Under the pieces are notes generated by a model. The model did no database searches, was not told the DNA's origin, and worked only from the letters and a program-made list of their open reading frames with translations. Shown in pieces: positions 22,596-33,241 of a DNA stretch of 64,000 nucleotides. Both the position numbers and the translations under genes were made by a program. Origin of the DNA: Didymella arachidicola (taxonomy: Eukaryota; Ascomycota; Dothideomycetes; Pleosporales; Didymellaceae); assembly GCA_016630955.3 (NCBI GenBank), contig CM049991.1:930001-994000 (forward strand). Reading direction: 5' to 3'. Position 1 is the first letter of the stretch; each line of letters opens with the position of its first letter.

Positions 22596-24614
22596 ATGTA
22601 CCAGGATAAGGCTGTCAGGATGAAGGATATCTCAAGATCAGCCCCGCTGAATGAGGAAGAGCAGGTTGGGCTGTTGAGAGAAGACTATGAAGACCTGGAA
22701 TCAAGCCGAGAATCGACAGACGAGGATTTTGCCTTCACAGAGAAGTCAGGAAAGTCTCAGCCATCACGTCGGCGATGGGTCGACAGCTGTGTCGTCGTTT
22801 TGCTGGCAGCTTGTGCTGTTTGGCTCATTGCACGCTGGTATCGAGGATCACACACACAACTCCCAGCTCCTTCACCAGCGCAAGCCAGATTAAGACCAGA
22901 AGGCGATTACATATTGGACTCACGTTGGGATTTCAACGCAGCGCCTACCACTAGGGAGTACAACTGGATTATTGACGACCACGAGCTCAACCCAGACGGC
23001 GTGTACAGGCCCATGATGCTTATCAATGCCACCTTTCCTGGTCCGTTGATCGAGGCCAACGAGCACGACGAGATCGTAGTCCACGTCCACAACAGAGCCA
23101 CCAACGCAACTTCCATACACTGGCATGGTCTTTACCAGAACGGCACAAACCACATGGATGGCACAATCGGCACGACCAACTGCCCCATTGCGCCCGGTCA
23201 TTCCTTTACCTACCGCTTCAACGTCACAGGCCAGAGTGGAACGTATTGGTACCACAGCCATGTATCCATGCAGGCCACCGATGGCCTAGTCGGACCGTTG
23301 ATAATCTACAATCGGGGAGAGAAGAAGCTCCAGAAACTGCCATACGAGCAAGATCGCGTGGTCCTACTCTCAGACTATTACTACGACCCATCCTCGGAAC
23401 TTCTGATGGATTATCTGGCCCCCGGCTCCGAGAACGACGAACCCGTCCCTCCATCTGCGCTCATCAACGGACGCAATGTGCGCAATTGCACCGCCCTGCC
23501 CAATCGCAATTGCACGAGTCGGGATTTGAACAACGCTCTTTTCGATCTCGGTTCGAGGGCAAACACGCGTCTACGCGTCATCAACGTCGGCGCGTTTGCA
23601 GAATTCTCGCTACAGATCGACGAGCATGAGTTCAGCGTTACGGAGGTTGACGGCACGGATGTGCATCCCCAGAGTATTCACAGACTGAATATTAGTCCTG
23701 CGCAGCGATACAGTGTTGTGCTCTCCCCGCCGGCTGAGCCGAGGAGCGAGGGGTACTGGATGAGGGCGAGGATGGTGACGCACTGTTTCGCGTACGAGAA
23801 CCCTGAGCTTGAAGAAGAAGTTTGGGGTATGGTGCGGTATGGTGTCGATAGAGAAACGGGAGACCAGGCAGTCTTGAAACCACAGAGTAAAGATTGGCCG
23901 GAGATTATCGAAGTCGAGTGTCGCGACCTCAACACCACTGCGTTGACACCTGTGGAGGTTATCGCTGCGCCCGAGAAAGCAGATGATTTCATCTTTCTAA
24001 GGAGCAGCTTCCAGATTGGTGACTGGAGATTGAGCCGTGGCTTCCTGAACGAGAGCTCGTGGAGGGGCAATGCTACTAGGCCAATTTTGCAGACCCTACT
24101 CGACAGCGGTGTAGCCGGGGGTCCGAAAACGACGGACATGACAGCTGGGTTCGACACGACCAACTTCGACTCCAAGAAGCAGATGGTGTACACGACTCGA
24201 GGTATTCGAACCGTCGACATCCTCATCCAGAACCTGGACGATGGAAACCACCCTTTCCACCTGCACGGCTACAAATTCTGGGTCTTGAAGCACGGGAAGG
24301 GGTATGCACCGCAGCCGTACTCGACGCCCTCGCTATACGAAGGGATCGATTTCACAAACCCGTTGAGAAGAGATACAGCGACCATTGAGCCGTACGGGTG
24401 GATGCTGATTCGTTTTGTCGCTGACAATCCAGGTGCTTGGGCGTTTCACTGCCACATTGGGTGGCACAACGAGGCAGGGCTGGGTATGGTGTTCGCTACA
24501 AGAGTTGATGAGATACAAGGGGTACCAGCGGATGTGAGCGAGCTATGTAGTATTGAAGGTGTGGAAAAGGGCATGGGGCCCGAGGACAGCTTCTGGTATG
24601 GCAAGTTCGAATGA
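22596..24614 (+). CDS. Membrane-anchored laccase-like multicopper oxidase
   Basis: This intronless 672-residue protein has a charged cytoplasmic head (1-60), one membrane segment at about 62-80 (CVVVLLAACAVWLIARW) and three cupredoxin domains outside, so it should be a type II membrane protein. Copper ligands are complete: HWHG (about 175-178), WYHSH (about 216-220), HPFHLHG in the third domain, and HCHIGWH near residue 618. The residue ten after the T1 cysteine is Leu rather than Met, typical of higher redox potential. The family oxidises phenols, melanin precursors or metal ions while reducing oxygen to water. Whether this one is a laccase or a ferroxidase cannot be decided; no iron permease gene is adjacent. 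Met9 is an alternative start. Confidence 0.9.
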   Translation: MYQDKAVRMKDISRSAPLNEEEQVGLLREDYEDLESSRESTDEDFAFTEKSGKSQPSRRRWVDSCVVVLLAACAVWLIARWYRGSHTQLPAPSPAQARLRPEGDYILDSRWDFNAAPTTREYNWIIDDHELNPDGVYRPMMLINATFPGPLIEANEHDEIVVHVHNRATNATSIHWHGLYQNGTNHMDGTIGTTNCPIAPGHSFTYRFNVTGQSGTYWYHSHVSMQATDGLVGPLIIYNRGEKKLQKLPYEQDRVVLLSDYYYDPSSELLMDYLAPGSENDEPVPPSALINGRNVRNCTALPNRNCTSRDLNNALFDLGSRANTRLRVINVGAFAEFSLQIDEHEFSVTEVDGTDVHPQSIHRLNISPAQRYSVVLSPPAEPRSEGYWMRARMVTHCFAYENPELEEEVWGMVRYGVDRETGDQAVLKPQSKDWPEIIEVECRDLNTTALTPVEVIAAPEKADDFIFLRSSFQIGDWRLSRGFLNESSWRGNATRPILQTLLDSGVAGGPKTTDMTAGFDTTNFDSKKQMVYTTRGIRTVDILIQNLDDGNHPFHLHGYKFWVLKHGKGYAPQPYSTPSLYEGIDFTNPLRRDTATIEPYGWMLIRFVADNPGAWAFHCHIGWHNEAGLGMVFATRVDEIQGVPADVSELCSIEGVEKGMGPEDSFWYGKFE

Positions 24615-25099
24615 GGCGATGAGAAGTTTAGATGAACAATAGAACACATTGGACGTACAACGTTGAATCCTTATTGCATCGTCGGCACTGTGTAATGAGA
24701 TGCTTTGTTCTGCGGTCCGTTGTGCCCCGAGCCGCCCCTGCCTTCCTCTATCCGACCCAAACAGCAACAACATTCGAGAACAATTACTTCATTGGTGACC
24801 TAGACCTTGCTCGTCAAGCTTCGATGGAGTTTTGGAGCATCGGCATGGCGTTTTTCCTTCCTTCTGTACGGTAATTTAGCAGGAAATGGTGTAACATGGA
24901 TATATTCCATGGATTGGTAGAGCCTGGCGTTTAGAAAATACGGAATAGATCAAGAAACAAATCGTGCCTCCATCCCGACTTCCATGCCTTGATCCAACAT
25001 GTCGTTTCGTTACATACGTGATGCCCTATGTGGCAGTGATATATCATAAGAAGAGTGAACATATGGGCAACACCTGTCCATCCAGCGCCAATATCCAAA
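24615..25099. other. Intergenic between convergent genes
   Basis: This 485-nt gap lies between the 3' ends of the multicopper oxidase and F-box genes. I see no feature in it. Confidence 0.4.
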
Positions 25100-27599
25100 T
25101 CAGAACCACTGGCGGTTCTCCATCTTCGCCCACCACCGTCCCTTCTCGCCCTCTTCCCTGGGCCCTACGAAATCCAAAACCTGGTCGTCGCGGCCGATAG
25201 TAATATCCAAATCAAAGATGTCATTTGCGACTCTCTGCTCGTCCCGTGCACCCAAGCAAAAGCTCGCTCGTATGCGCACTCCACCCTCCCTCGCCTTTGC
25301 CACCGGACTGAGAAACGGGCCAATATCGCTGGCGACCCTGTACGCGAGCGCACTGGGCGTGAATTTCGTCTTGAGCGCCACAGCCCAGCGATTGAAATCT
25401 GGTCTTGATGCATTAGGTTCAGGAGCCGGCATCATGGCGCCGTCGACGGGGTACTCGTATTCCGGGCTACGCGGAGGCGTGACAACGACCAGCGCCGTGC
25501 TCGAAGGCGAGCGCGTGTCCATCCAGCTCTGTATGATTTCCATATCTCGGTACTTGTCTTCGAAGTAGGTCAATAGCCAGAAGCTGACGACGATTTGACG
25601 AAGGTTGTGGTACTGCAAGAGCGGGGCAAGGAGAGGTGTGGATTCTGGTGAGAGGTTCGATAGGACAGGACAGCCGTTGTAGCCGCAGATCTTGAGTTCG
25701 CGGATTGTGTCGGCGTGATGTAGAGCGAGAGTGTGGAGTAACGGAGGCTCGGCGGACCAGCCGAACTCAGGGCAGTATGTGAAGTTCGTGGGGACAGACG
25801 GGCGTCGCTTATAGGCTGCGAGCATACCGTCGATGTCTTCTTCTTCTAGATCCCAGGCAAAGTCTGAGGCGTGGCCAGCGTCGAGTTGCTTCAAACGTAC
25901 ACCACCTGCACCCCACATGTTGCCCACAGGGAAGGAGACCCCAATAAAGACAACCTTCTCCAGCGGACAGTAGTGCAGCGCGCGCAGGACTTCGCGCTTC
26001 TCGTCTCGTGGGATGCCACCCTCCAGCTTTACCTGTTTGACCTTGCGCATATAAGGAGCGAACTCTGTGATGAATCTCCTGCGCCTAATGCGTTGATGTG
26101 TGGCTTCGATGGTGGTATCATCGTCTGTCATGGGCTCTCCGTTGCCAGCGTAGTACGTATCGAGGCGCAGATGGGTCAGCACCGTTGCCAGATGTGCGAT
26201 GAGATTTCGACACCTGCTTTGAGTTTCCACAGAAGGCCGCATGTGACTGTAGAACTTATCCAGCGGCCACGCAAGACACTTGATCTTGGAATGCTGTTCC
26301 AGAAACGTGAGGAAGGTATCTTCCAAAAGGAAGACGTCGATCGGTAGCTTGGTCAACGGTAGCACGGCGTTGCGCATTTGGAAGGCAACCAGATGTGGGA
26401 ACCTTAGCTTGGCGAGATCATGCAGGAACTCGCTCGACGTGTCATACTCGTCGTTGTGCTCTCGCTGATGCCAGAGGATCCAGTCAAGGTCGAGCCTGGT
26501 CAGGGTTGACTGCGCGGACTGGAACAGCCAAAGCATTGGCGCCATCGGTATAGAGGGCACCCGTTGTGTAGGGTAGGTAGGCAGATTGTTGACATAGTTT
26601 TTGATATCAGGAAGGTCTGACCAGATCTGATCATCGAAAATGTTTGCTGTAGCCGTCATTGCTCCAGGTGTGGGTATCGCGAGCTGTATAGGCAGGTCCT
26701 TTGGCGAGAACTCGACAGTCGTTTCCACCCACGAGCCTGCGCCGTTGTGCATTTGATAGTGGTGCCCTGCGCGCGCAAGCCTCATGTCCAGCCAATCCAT
26801 GCCGTACCTGTGGCTATCGAGTCGCGGTTCTGCTCTGAGGCGGCGAAAACGTACAGACACTAGCTCACTGTCGCCCGTGGATCCGAGAAAGCTGAAGTTT
26901 CTGATGTCAAACGCACAGCTCTCCAGCCATAGCTTTCGAAGAGGCACGTCGCGCGGTCGCTCATGATCGAGGAAGCCTGCGACCAGGGCAGTCGTCAGGT
27001 GCCAATGCCCGTAGACAATGCGCAGAGTGTGCACATTGACCATGTTCCGTATGGCGACCTTGAGCAGCTTATGTAGTCGTTCATCTTTGGAAAGGTTGTC
27101 GGCGTCGAAGTACATGCGCGGCAGCTCGGTGAATATGTTGGGCGTGGGCAGGTGACAGCGATGGGTGAGGGTCTGGACCTTGGAGGCCAGCGTGGGATTG
27201 GTCGCCAGGACGTACAGTTTCTCTATTATGGGGGTGTCATCGTGCTCGTCGGGCTGCCCGTGATGTCGCGCATCCAAGGAGATGCTGTGGGGTCCGTTGT
27301 ATCCGTGCACTGTCCGCTTGTCCACGAGGCAGACATTCTGCCAGAGAAGGTCGCTTGCGTGGCGGTAGAGAGTGCGCGAGGCGAGGGCGGCGTTCTTGAG
27401 GTGTGCTGTGGCGAGGTGGGAGACGATGAGCTGGAGGAGCTCTTCAGGCAGGTTCTCAAGCTAGCATGTGAAGTCAGCGCCTAGAATCGCAAGAGTGGAG
27501 GCAGCAGCGGTAGCAGCAGCAGTAGCAGCAGCGCAGGGGACGCACCGAGCTGCCAGCGGGATACAACGGAGCGAGCCCGCCCTGAGGGAATGCGGTCAT
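25100..27599 (-). CDS. F-box protein with LRR-like C-terminal region
   Basis: Exon 1 (27599-27546, 18 codons) and exon 2 (27460-25100) give 804 aa across an 85-nt intron with GTGCGT donor and CTAG acceptor. Exon 2 opens with an F-box: LENLPEELLQLIVSHLATAH, then aligned leucines and LLWQNV at about residue 60. The F-box binds Skp1, so the protein is a likely substrate adaptor of an SCF ubiquitin ligase. The remaining 740 residues have irregular leucine-rich strand/helix patterns, as in fungal F-box/LRR-like proteins. No substrate can be named. The intron contains a CTG/CTA-rich triplet run. It lies head-to-tail downstream of the E2 gene, which acts in the same biochemical system, though no functional link is shown. 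Confidence 0.85.
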
Positions 27600-28012
27600 G
27601 ACGTGCAAGTTGCACAGATGGACAGGCACATCTTGCGGCCAGTCGAGGCGCGCGTGTGAGAGCCCGAGCTGCGTGTCGACGTGAGCTTGGTTCGAGCCTG
27701 GTGTGAACAAGCCCAGCTGATGTCATTCGCGGCTGCGGGCCCTCCCGGTCGCGCCGCGCGGGGAAGGCGCGTCTTCACTACCATCTCCCCAGAACGCGTG
27801 CTGGGGACACAAGCTCATCAGATAATACTTCATCACCACTGTTCAGGCATTCCTTAGCCATCTTTCGTGTTGATTCCCCAATACGTGAGACCTCTCGGGA
27901 GTCTCCTTCTAACAAACCCCGCTGCCAGTACATTGCGTGGTCACATGACTAAACTCGATCCTGCCCACGCCATGCTCCACTATTCACGCCAATATGCTGG
28001 TGAGACACACTC
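27600..28012. other. Intergenic between tandem E2 and F-box genes
   Basis: A 413-nt gap between two co-oriented minus-strand genes; presumably the promoter of the F-box gene. Nothing else seen. Confidence 0.4.
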
Positions 28013-30820
28013 TTACAATATTGCGCTCCCGTCTCCACCTCGGCCGCCTCGATAGCCCCGTCCAAACCCTCGCGAGGACCCCGGGAATCCGCCACGACCA
28101 CCGCCATCAGTCTTGTCCTCGCCATCGCCGAGTGTCCTACCCTTGCCATATTTGCATTCGGGATAGGTAGCGTTTGGATCGTACGGAGCAGGAGGTGCAC
28201 CGCTACCGTTGCCACGTCCACGACCAAGACCACGACCAAGACCGAGACTCGCTAGGAACTCGCCGCCGCCACGTCCACGTCCACGTCCACGCCCACGATT
28301 CGATGCTCTTGGAGGTGAGGTGGGATCGCCTGGTCCTGCACCGAGCACTTGTCCACGACCACGGAAGCTGAATCCTCCACGGTGTGCGCCAAGGCCGCTC
28401 GACAGCTCGAGATCTAACGCAGCTTCTTCCGGCAGATCCGCAACTCCTTCCAGCAGATCGAGCGAGTGGTCCATGTCCTCCCAGAAAGGCAATGCACCAA
28501 GAAAATCAGCTCCCCATACTGGATCGAGCATGTCTGGATTGGCGCCACCTGCGGAGCCCTCGCCTTGCGAGCTTTCAACGCGTGCCTTCTTAGCTCGTGG
28601 TTCTGCTTCTGCTTCTGTATTAAGAAGCTCTGGAAGCGCCACCGTTGCACCATACTTTTGCAAAAGTTCGTGCAACTGGGGCAGTGTCTCCTTACATTCA
28701 TACCTGCGACCGCGAGAGTGAAAACTGGCCAAGAGTTGCGCAAATTCTGCATCTACAGGAGTTAAATCAGGTCGCTTTTTCTTGCTCCACTCAATGACTG
28801 TACACAAGATCTTGTCTGCGTTGGCCCTGAAGTGTTGTTCCACGACGTCTCGCCAGATCTGAGGCATATTTTCAAGCCAGTCGAGTAGTCCGAGTCGAAC
28901 GGTAAGTTCACGGAGGCTGTGGTTGTAACGTTCAGCGGCAGGATTCGCAGCATCTTTATCATAGCTGCATTCCCTCCCTGGCTCGTTGTACCAAGGCTGC
29001 TCGCAGAATACCATAGCCTGAAGGGATACGAGGACTTGCAACAAAGTCGACTGTCCCGGTCTCCAAGGCTCTCCTCGCCAAGTGCCCAGCAAAGACAAGC
29101 AGACTTTGCCGTTAGCGTATAGGTTTGGGTTCAGCCCGTGGCGTCCACTGCCTGTCGTCTTGAAGAGGACCTGGGGCGGGACGTTTGGATATTCCAAGGG
29201 ACAGAACACGTCAAACTCCCAGGCGCCGTTCTCGTACGGGCTACCTTCGGGGCCGATGATGACGGTCTTCATAACGTCTAGACGGGACTCTCCATGTCGA
29301 ACGAAGATGCCAGGTGGGAGGCTGGTCTTCAAGATGTTGATCTCGGAGACCAGGCGCTTGGAGCGACCGAGTGCTGACCCAACCTGCCCTTGTACCTCCG
29401 TCGAGAACGCGTGCGAGGCGCAAATCTGGGCATCGGTGACGTCGCTAACAGCAGCAACCTCTGTAGAAGATGCGACCGGTGAAGCTTCGGAGCCTGACAC
29501 TGGAACGGAGACGGAAAGTCTTGCCCAGAGACCTGAGATGTTCCGACAGAATGACAGCATCTCTTTGTCATCGTCGCCATTGTAGCTCCCCTCATGGTGC
29601 TCGGCGTTCTTCAACAATAAGCTGCAGAGCTTGCTGATTTCGCGCAACCCGTCTGCGATTGGTGGAGCCATCTCATGTGATGAGGTAATCTCACGGCGAT
29701 ATGTTTGCGTCAGCAAATTGCAGAGGTCAGGCTTCTTGGGCATCCTCGAGAACACCGTCAGGTCAGCTGTTGTGTGATGTGTGCCCATGACATCAATAAG
29801 GCCGAAAACATTGTCGTAGGATGACTTTCGCAAAAAGATATCGTCGAGGGAGTCGTTGCGCAGTAGCTCGGAGCAGTAGTCCAAAACCTTGCTTTCGAGG
29901 AGCATTTTAGCGACTGACGCGGGTGGGTTCAGATCGAAGGTATGCCCGCGCTTAAGAGACGGCAAAAGCTGATAAAGTAGATGGAAAACCGTCGTACTTA
30001 GCTTATCCATGACTTTTTGACATTCGAAAGCCTGTGATTTCTGGTCGGACAGTGTCCTCCCCGGTCCTGTGACCTTCGAGTGACTCTTCTTGGGCTTCTT
30101 ACCCAAGGAAGCGAAGAAACTGTTGACCTGAGAGGTAATATCACTGAACTCCTCTGCACCGATAGGTCCGATACCCCAAGGAGGCACGTCGGGATCATAG
30201 TCCTCATCGCTATCGTTCCATCCGTGATAGCTGTAGTCGTTTCCGCCATAGCCTATACCGCTGTGTTGATTCGACCGGTCAGCTTTCGCGCTCGCCTTCT
30301 CCTTGCCTTCAGCATTCGGCGGTGCCTGGGATTTCTTGTTCGGCACCTCTAGTTCATCCGTGCTCTTAATCTTCATCTCACAATACCCGACGTCGAAGCC
30401 GCAGAGCAGCATCCAGATGACCAACAACCGCCCACTGTGGCAACACCAGGACACATAATTGCCACTGGCGAAGGCGGAAGATAACCGAGAAGATGAGCCA
30501 GCTGAACAACCAATACATGAAGTAAAACTGCATCGCTTGCACCGGATCAGCGAGGAGAGGGTACCCCTGCGGTCATACCACTCCTGGAAGACCTTCGTGA
30601 CGTCCGATTCTGAATGGAAGAAGGGCTTCGCGCACTTTTTGCATCTGCCAGCCTTGACATGGTTTGAGAAGTCGGAGAACGAGTCGAGTGTCTGTTCTGC
30701 CGAAAATTCCGGCTCGAAGATCTTCGCACTGGGACTCTCGGTGGACTCTCGTCGCTCTGGGGTAGGTCGGGCAGCACTCGCGACAGTACGATTAGGGGAT
30801 GGTAACCGTGGATAGCTCAT
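28013..30820 (-). CDS. Large E2 ubiquitin-conjugating enzyme (UBE2O/BIRC6-type UBC domain) with RGG tail
   Basis: The start at 30820 (MSYPRLPSPNRTVAS) gives 935 aa; the frame continues upstream only through non-ATG codons. Residues about 60-105 carry two CxxC pairs (CKKC, CKRC...CIGC), probably zinc-binding. A cysteine- and leucine-rich hydrophobic stretch follows (about 125-145). The UBC fold spans about 480-640: EGSPYENGAWEFDVFCPLEY, LNPNLYANGKVCLSLLGTW with catalytic Cys574, then GEPWRP. This extended loop is typical of the large E2s UBE2O and BIRC6, which can act as hybrid E2/E3 enzymes. The C-terminal 130 residues are RGG/RG-rich, a likely RNA-binding or arginine-methylated segment. The tail is read in one frame; no intron is needed. 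Confidence 0.88.
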   Translation of the reverse strand: MSYPRLPSPNRTVASAARPTPERRESTESPSAKIFEPEFSAEQTLDSFSDFSNHVKAGRCKKCAKPFFHSESDVTKVFQEWYDRRGTLSSLIRCKRCSFTSCIGCSAGSSSRLSSAFASGNYVSWCCHSGRLLVIWMLLCGFDVGYCEMKIKSTDELEVPNKKSQAPPNAEGKEKASAKADRSNQHSGIGYGGNDYSYHGWNDSDEDYDPDVPPWGIGPIGAEEFSDITSQVNSFFASLGKKPKKSHSKVTGPGRTLSDQKSQAFECQKVMDKLSTTVFHLLYQLLPSLKRGHTFDLNPPASVAKMLLESKVLDYCSELLRNDSLDDIFLRKSSYDNVFGLIDVMGTHHTTADLTVFSRMPKKPDLCNLLTQTYRREITSSHEMAPPIADGLREISKLCSLLLKNAEHHEGSYNGDDDKEMLSFCRNISGLWARLSVSVPVSGSEASPVASSTEVAAVSDVTDAQICASHAFSTEVQGQVGSALGRSKRLVSEINILKTSLPPGIFVRHGESRLDVMKTVIIGPEGSPYENGAWEFDVFCPLEYPNVPPQVLFKTTGSGRHGLNPNLYANGKVCLSLLGTWRGEPWRPGQSTLLQVLVSLQAMVFCEQPWYNEPGRECSYDKDAANPAAERYNHSLRELTVRLGLLDWLENMPQIWRDVVEQHFRANADKILCTVIEWSKKKRPDLTPVDAEFAQLLASFHSRGRRYECKETLPQLHELLQKYGATVALPELLNTEAEAEPRAKKARVESSQGEGSAGGANPDMLDPVWGADFLGALPFWEDMDHSLDLLEGVADLPEEAALDLELSSGLGAHRGGFSFRGRGQVLGAGPGDPTSPPRASNRGRGRGRGRGGGEFLASLGLGRGLGRGRGNGSGAPPAPYDPNATYPECKYGKGRTLGDGEDKTDGGGRGGFPGSSRGFGRGYRGGRGGDGSAIL

Positions 30821-31500
30821 GGCTAGGTCTCTAACAGAGCACCGGGATGTGGAGGGCGTTTTGATTACCACCAGTCTGCGCTTGTCGAAGGTGTGCGGAT
30901 GTTGTAGTAGTGGCTGAGCGCAGGTAGGTTGCAGTATAATATTCTCGCAGCTTGTGCGAAGTCCAGGGTCTATTTATCGCGTGCGGCCGTCGACGAGGCT
31001 GCCTTCACTTCAAGCTGGAGCACGTGGCGTGGTCCTGCTGTGAAACCTGTGCGAGCCGCAAACTCCGCTCAGTGTGCATTGAGAAAATTCCACTCGTGTG
31101 GAAGGCATGAGTAGAGGAACGAGTACTTGTGTTTGTGTCAGAAGGTGGACCACGGAAACGCAAGGCGCGAGCTCCTCCCATTGGAAGGCAGCAGCCAAGA
31201 CCTGAGGCTGAACCAAAAGACAGGTGCATTGCAGCTCACGTGCGGCGCGCTATCCTGTACACCTGCATCCAAAACAATAGCCGACAAAAAGCGTCAAGAG
31301 ACGCCTAGGTCAATCTTGACCGCCCCTTCTTTTCCTCAGCGTCTACAGCGTGCTTGTGACGTCCTCTCCAGTATGATAGGGTTGGGTGTCACTGTAACAC
31401 AAGCACAAACACTTCAAAGACAAGATGGACCGGTACGACACACATGTCAGGCGCGAACCAACTCGCACACTCCGCGAGCATAAACGAAAGAAACCATCAG
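30821..31500. other. Upstream region of the E2 gene
   Basis: No gene is recognised. The frame continues to 30871 without ATG. This holds the E2 promoter and then borders a relic transposon. Confidence 0.4.
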
Positions 31501-31797
31501 TCACTGCGAGACGGTTCTGCCGCCACTGATCAACTTAGGCGCAAATCCACGTAGGTCTAGCTCAATTATGTAGCCAACAATCACCTCCTCTTCTATCGTA
31601 GTGAGCTTCTTTGAGTTGGGCTGGCAATCGCGTCGGGCAGGCTTCCCAGCGCGTCGGTCGCGCATTGTCATACGAGGGACGTTAAAGGCTAGAGCAGCGC
31701 GGCTTTCAGACTGAATCTGCTTTGAAACAATAGAATTAATAGCAAGCTGAACATCAGCTTCATTTGATAGTACTTGAGGGGCATAGCGTTGAGGCAT
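31501..31797 (-). pseudogene. Truncated pogo/Fot-type transposase N-terminus
   Basis: The 98 codons read like the psq/CENP-B-type DNA-binding N-terminus of pogo/Fot transposases: an AINSI helix, RAALAFNVPRMTMRDRRAG as the helix-turn-helix, then KKLTTIEEEVIVGYIIELD. The DDE catalytic domain that should follow is absent below 31501. This is a decayed fragment. Two 16-bp direct repeats just upstream (31838-31870) may be part of the element end. Confidence 0.7.
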
Positions 31798-31837
31798 GAT
31801 GAAAAGACTTAAGGTGGTTGATCAAAGTTGGTGGGGC

Positions 31838-31870
31838 TGACGACTCGCTTGTATTGACGACTCGCTTGTA
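31838..31870. repeat. Tandem 16-bp direct repeat near the pogo relic
   Basis: TGACGACTCGCTTGTA occurs at 31838-31853 and again at 31855-31870, one base apart, 40 nt upstream of the relic transposase start. Subterminal direct repeats are common transposase binding sites, so this may be the element terminus. Confidence 0.7.
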
Positions 31871-32560
31871 AAACACGTTACATGAAGTTCAATACACAGT
31901 CCCTATTGTGTGGAAAGGTTTGAACCGTCAACAAGAGGCCATTTCAGAGAATGCCACGCGTAAAATTTTCAGCTGGTTGCGTTCTGATGGGCGCCCACCA
32001 TGCGAAAAAGCGATATTCGAGCATAAATAATTCATGACATATGATTCAGACGAAGAGCAAGAACTTATAACGTTAGAGGAAGCAACCTCCATGAATGACT
32101 TTAAGAATATTACAAAAACGGAGGAGTGGCTGAACTGTTCAAAGGAAATTCTTCTCTAGTATTAAAATGATTTAAGGTTCGCTTGGAAGTTTCTCATCTT
32201 TTCTATCGCATCACGTTCTCCACCGTCAACACGATCTGTACACGCATTATTTCCTTCTCTTTCTGCTTCCAGCTTATAGATTTTTGAAGATCTTAAGATA
32301 TCTTTTGATAATATTAAGTACATGTGATAAAATGCGCAGATGAACACAGTCAACAGTCGATAACAGTCAACGTGAAGGTGAGGGCATAGTATGTTGAGTG
32401 TTCCAGACGTGCCATACAGTACTAAGTCAAAAGTCTGTTCGCACCACGCGCTCGGGCCACGGTCACCATTTTTTCTCCCAACTTCAAAGCAATGCAACTC
32501 CCCCAAACCACGTCCAAATTTTAATTTGAAATAAGCAATTTATAGCTACAAGTCCTAATA
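31871..32560. other. AT-rich decayed transposon sequence
   Basis: This stretch is AT-rich compared with its neighbours. On the plus strand 31925-32157 reads coding-like for about 75 codons with one stop (SWLRSDGRPPCEKAIFEHK, then TYDSDEEQELITLEEATS). I do not recognise the family. It may be the C-terminus of another dead element. Confidence 0.35.
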
Positions 32561-32700
32561 TTTTGTCTGATACCAATTTGCCCGTGCAACAGCGTTGAGG
32601 CGGCGCGGCATACTTAGAATCAGTTTTTCGACTAGCGCGTCAGATATAGCAGCCCACGCCTCTACTGTTCTGTTCCACGTCCATTCCGTGTATCTTCTAG
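32561..32700 (-). pseudogene. Tc1/mariner transposase C-terminal relic
   Basis: The minus strand reads WAAISDALVEKLILSMPRRL and ends NWYQTKY before the stop. This matches the C-terminal signature of Tc1-type DDE transposases (an SMPRR motif, then a TKY end). The catalytic domain upstream is not recognisable, so only about 45 codons survive. Confidence 0.75.
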
Positions 32701-33241
32701 ACCTGGGATACATTGGGCACGCATACATACTCTCGCACATGCGTCTGGCATTGACCAATCAACCGCCTTGGACGTCTCCGCCCATTCACTGCATCAACCT
32801 CCGGTCAAGCTCAATACCGGTGTGGTGTCACGACATGTCAGCCACATCATCGTGCCGCCGCAGTCAGCAATCGACCTGGCATAAATGCGCCCAATAAGAA
32901 TAAGGATCTTAATTTGCGAGTTTTGCTTTCTACATGTCAGCCTTGTACCACACGACGATGGCTCAAGTTGTCAAAAGCGCTCTGGGGCAAGCTCCGACAG
33001 CCATGACAGTGACGAGCATCACCATCCGCAACGTCGAATCGGTAATGCTCCATCTAACTGCCATTGGGCCTTGACTTCATTTCACTATTTTTCATGGTGT
33101 AAGTGACGTCACGAGCTGTCACTGCAGTGTTCGTAACAGTGGACCCGAAATCTCCAACATCCCATATATCAACCATTGTAATGCCCCTACACAGCCTCAA
33201 TAGTTCGAATTCCTTCATCGCATTTTGCCAACCATTCCAAC
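32701..33241. other. Intergenic, upstream of the MDR gene
   Basis: No gene seen; it contains the MDR promoter and perhaps more relic sequence. Confidence 0.35.
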
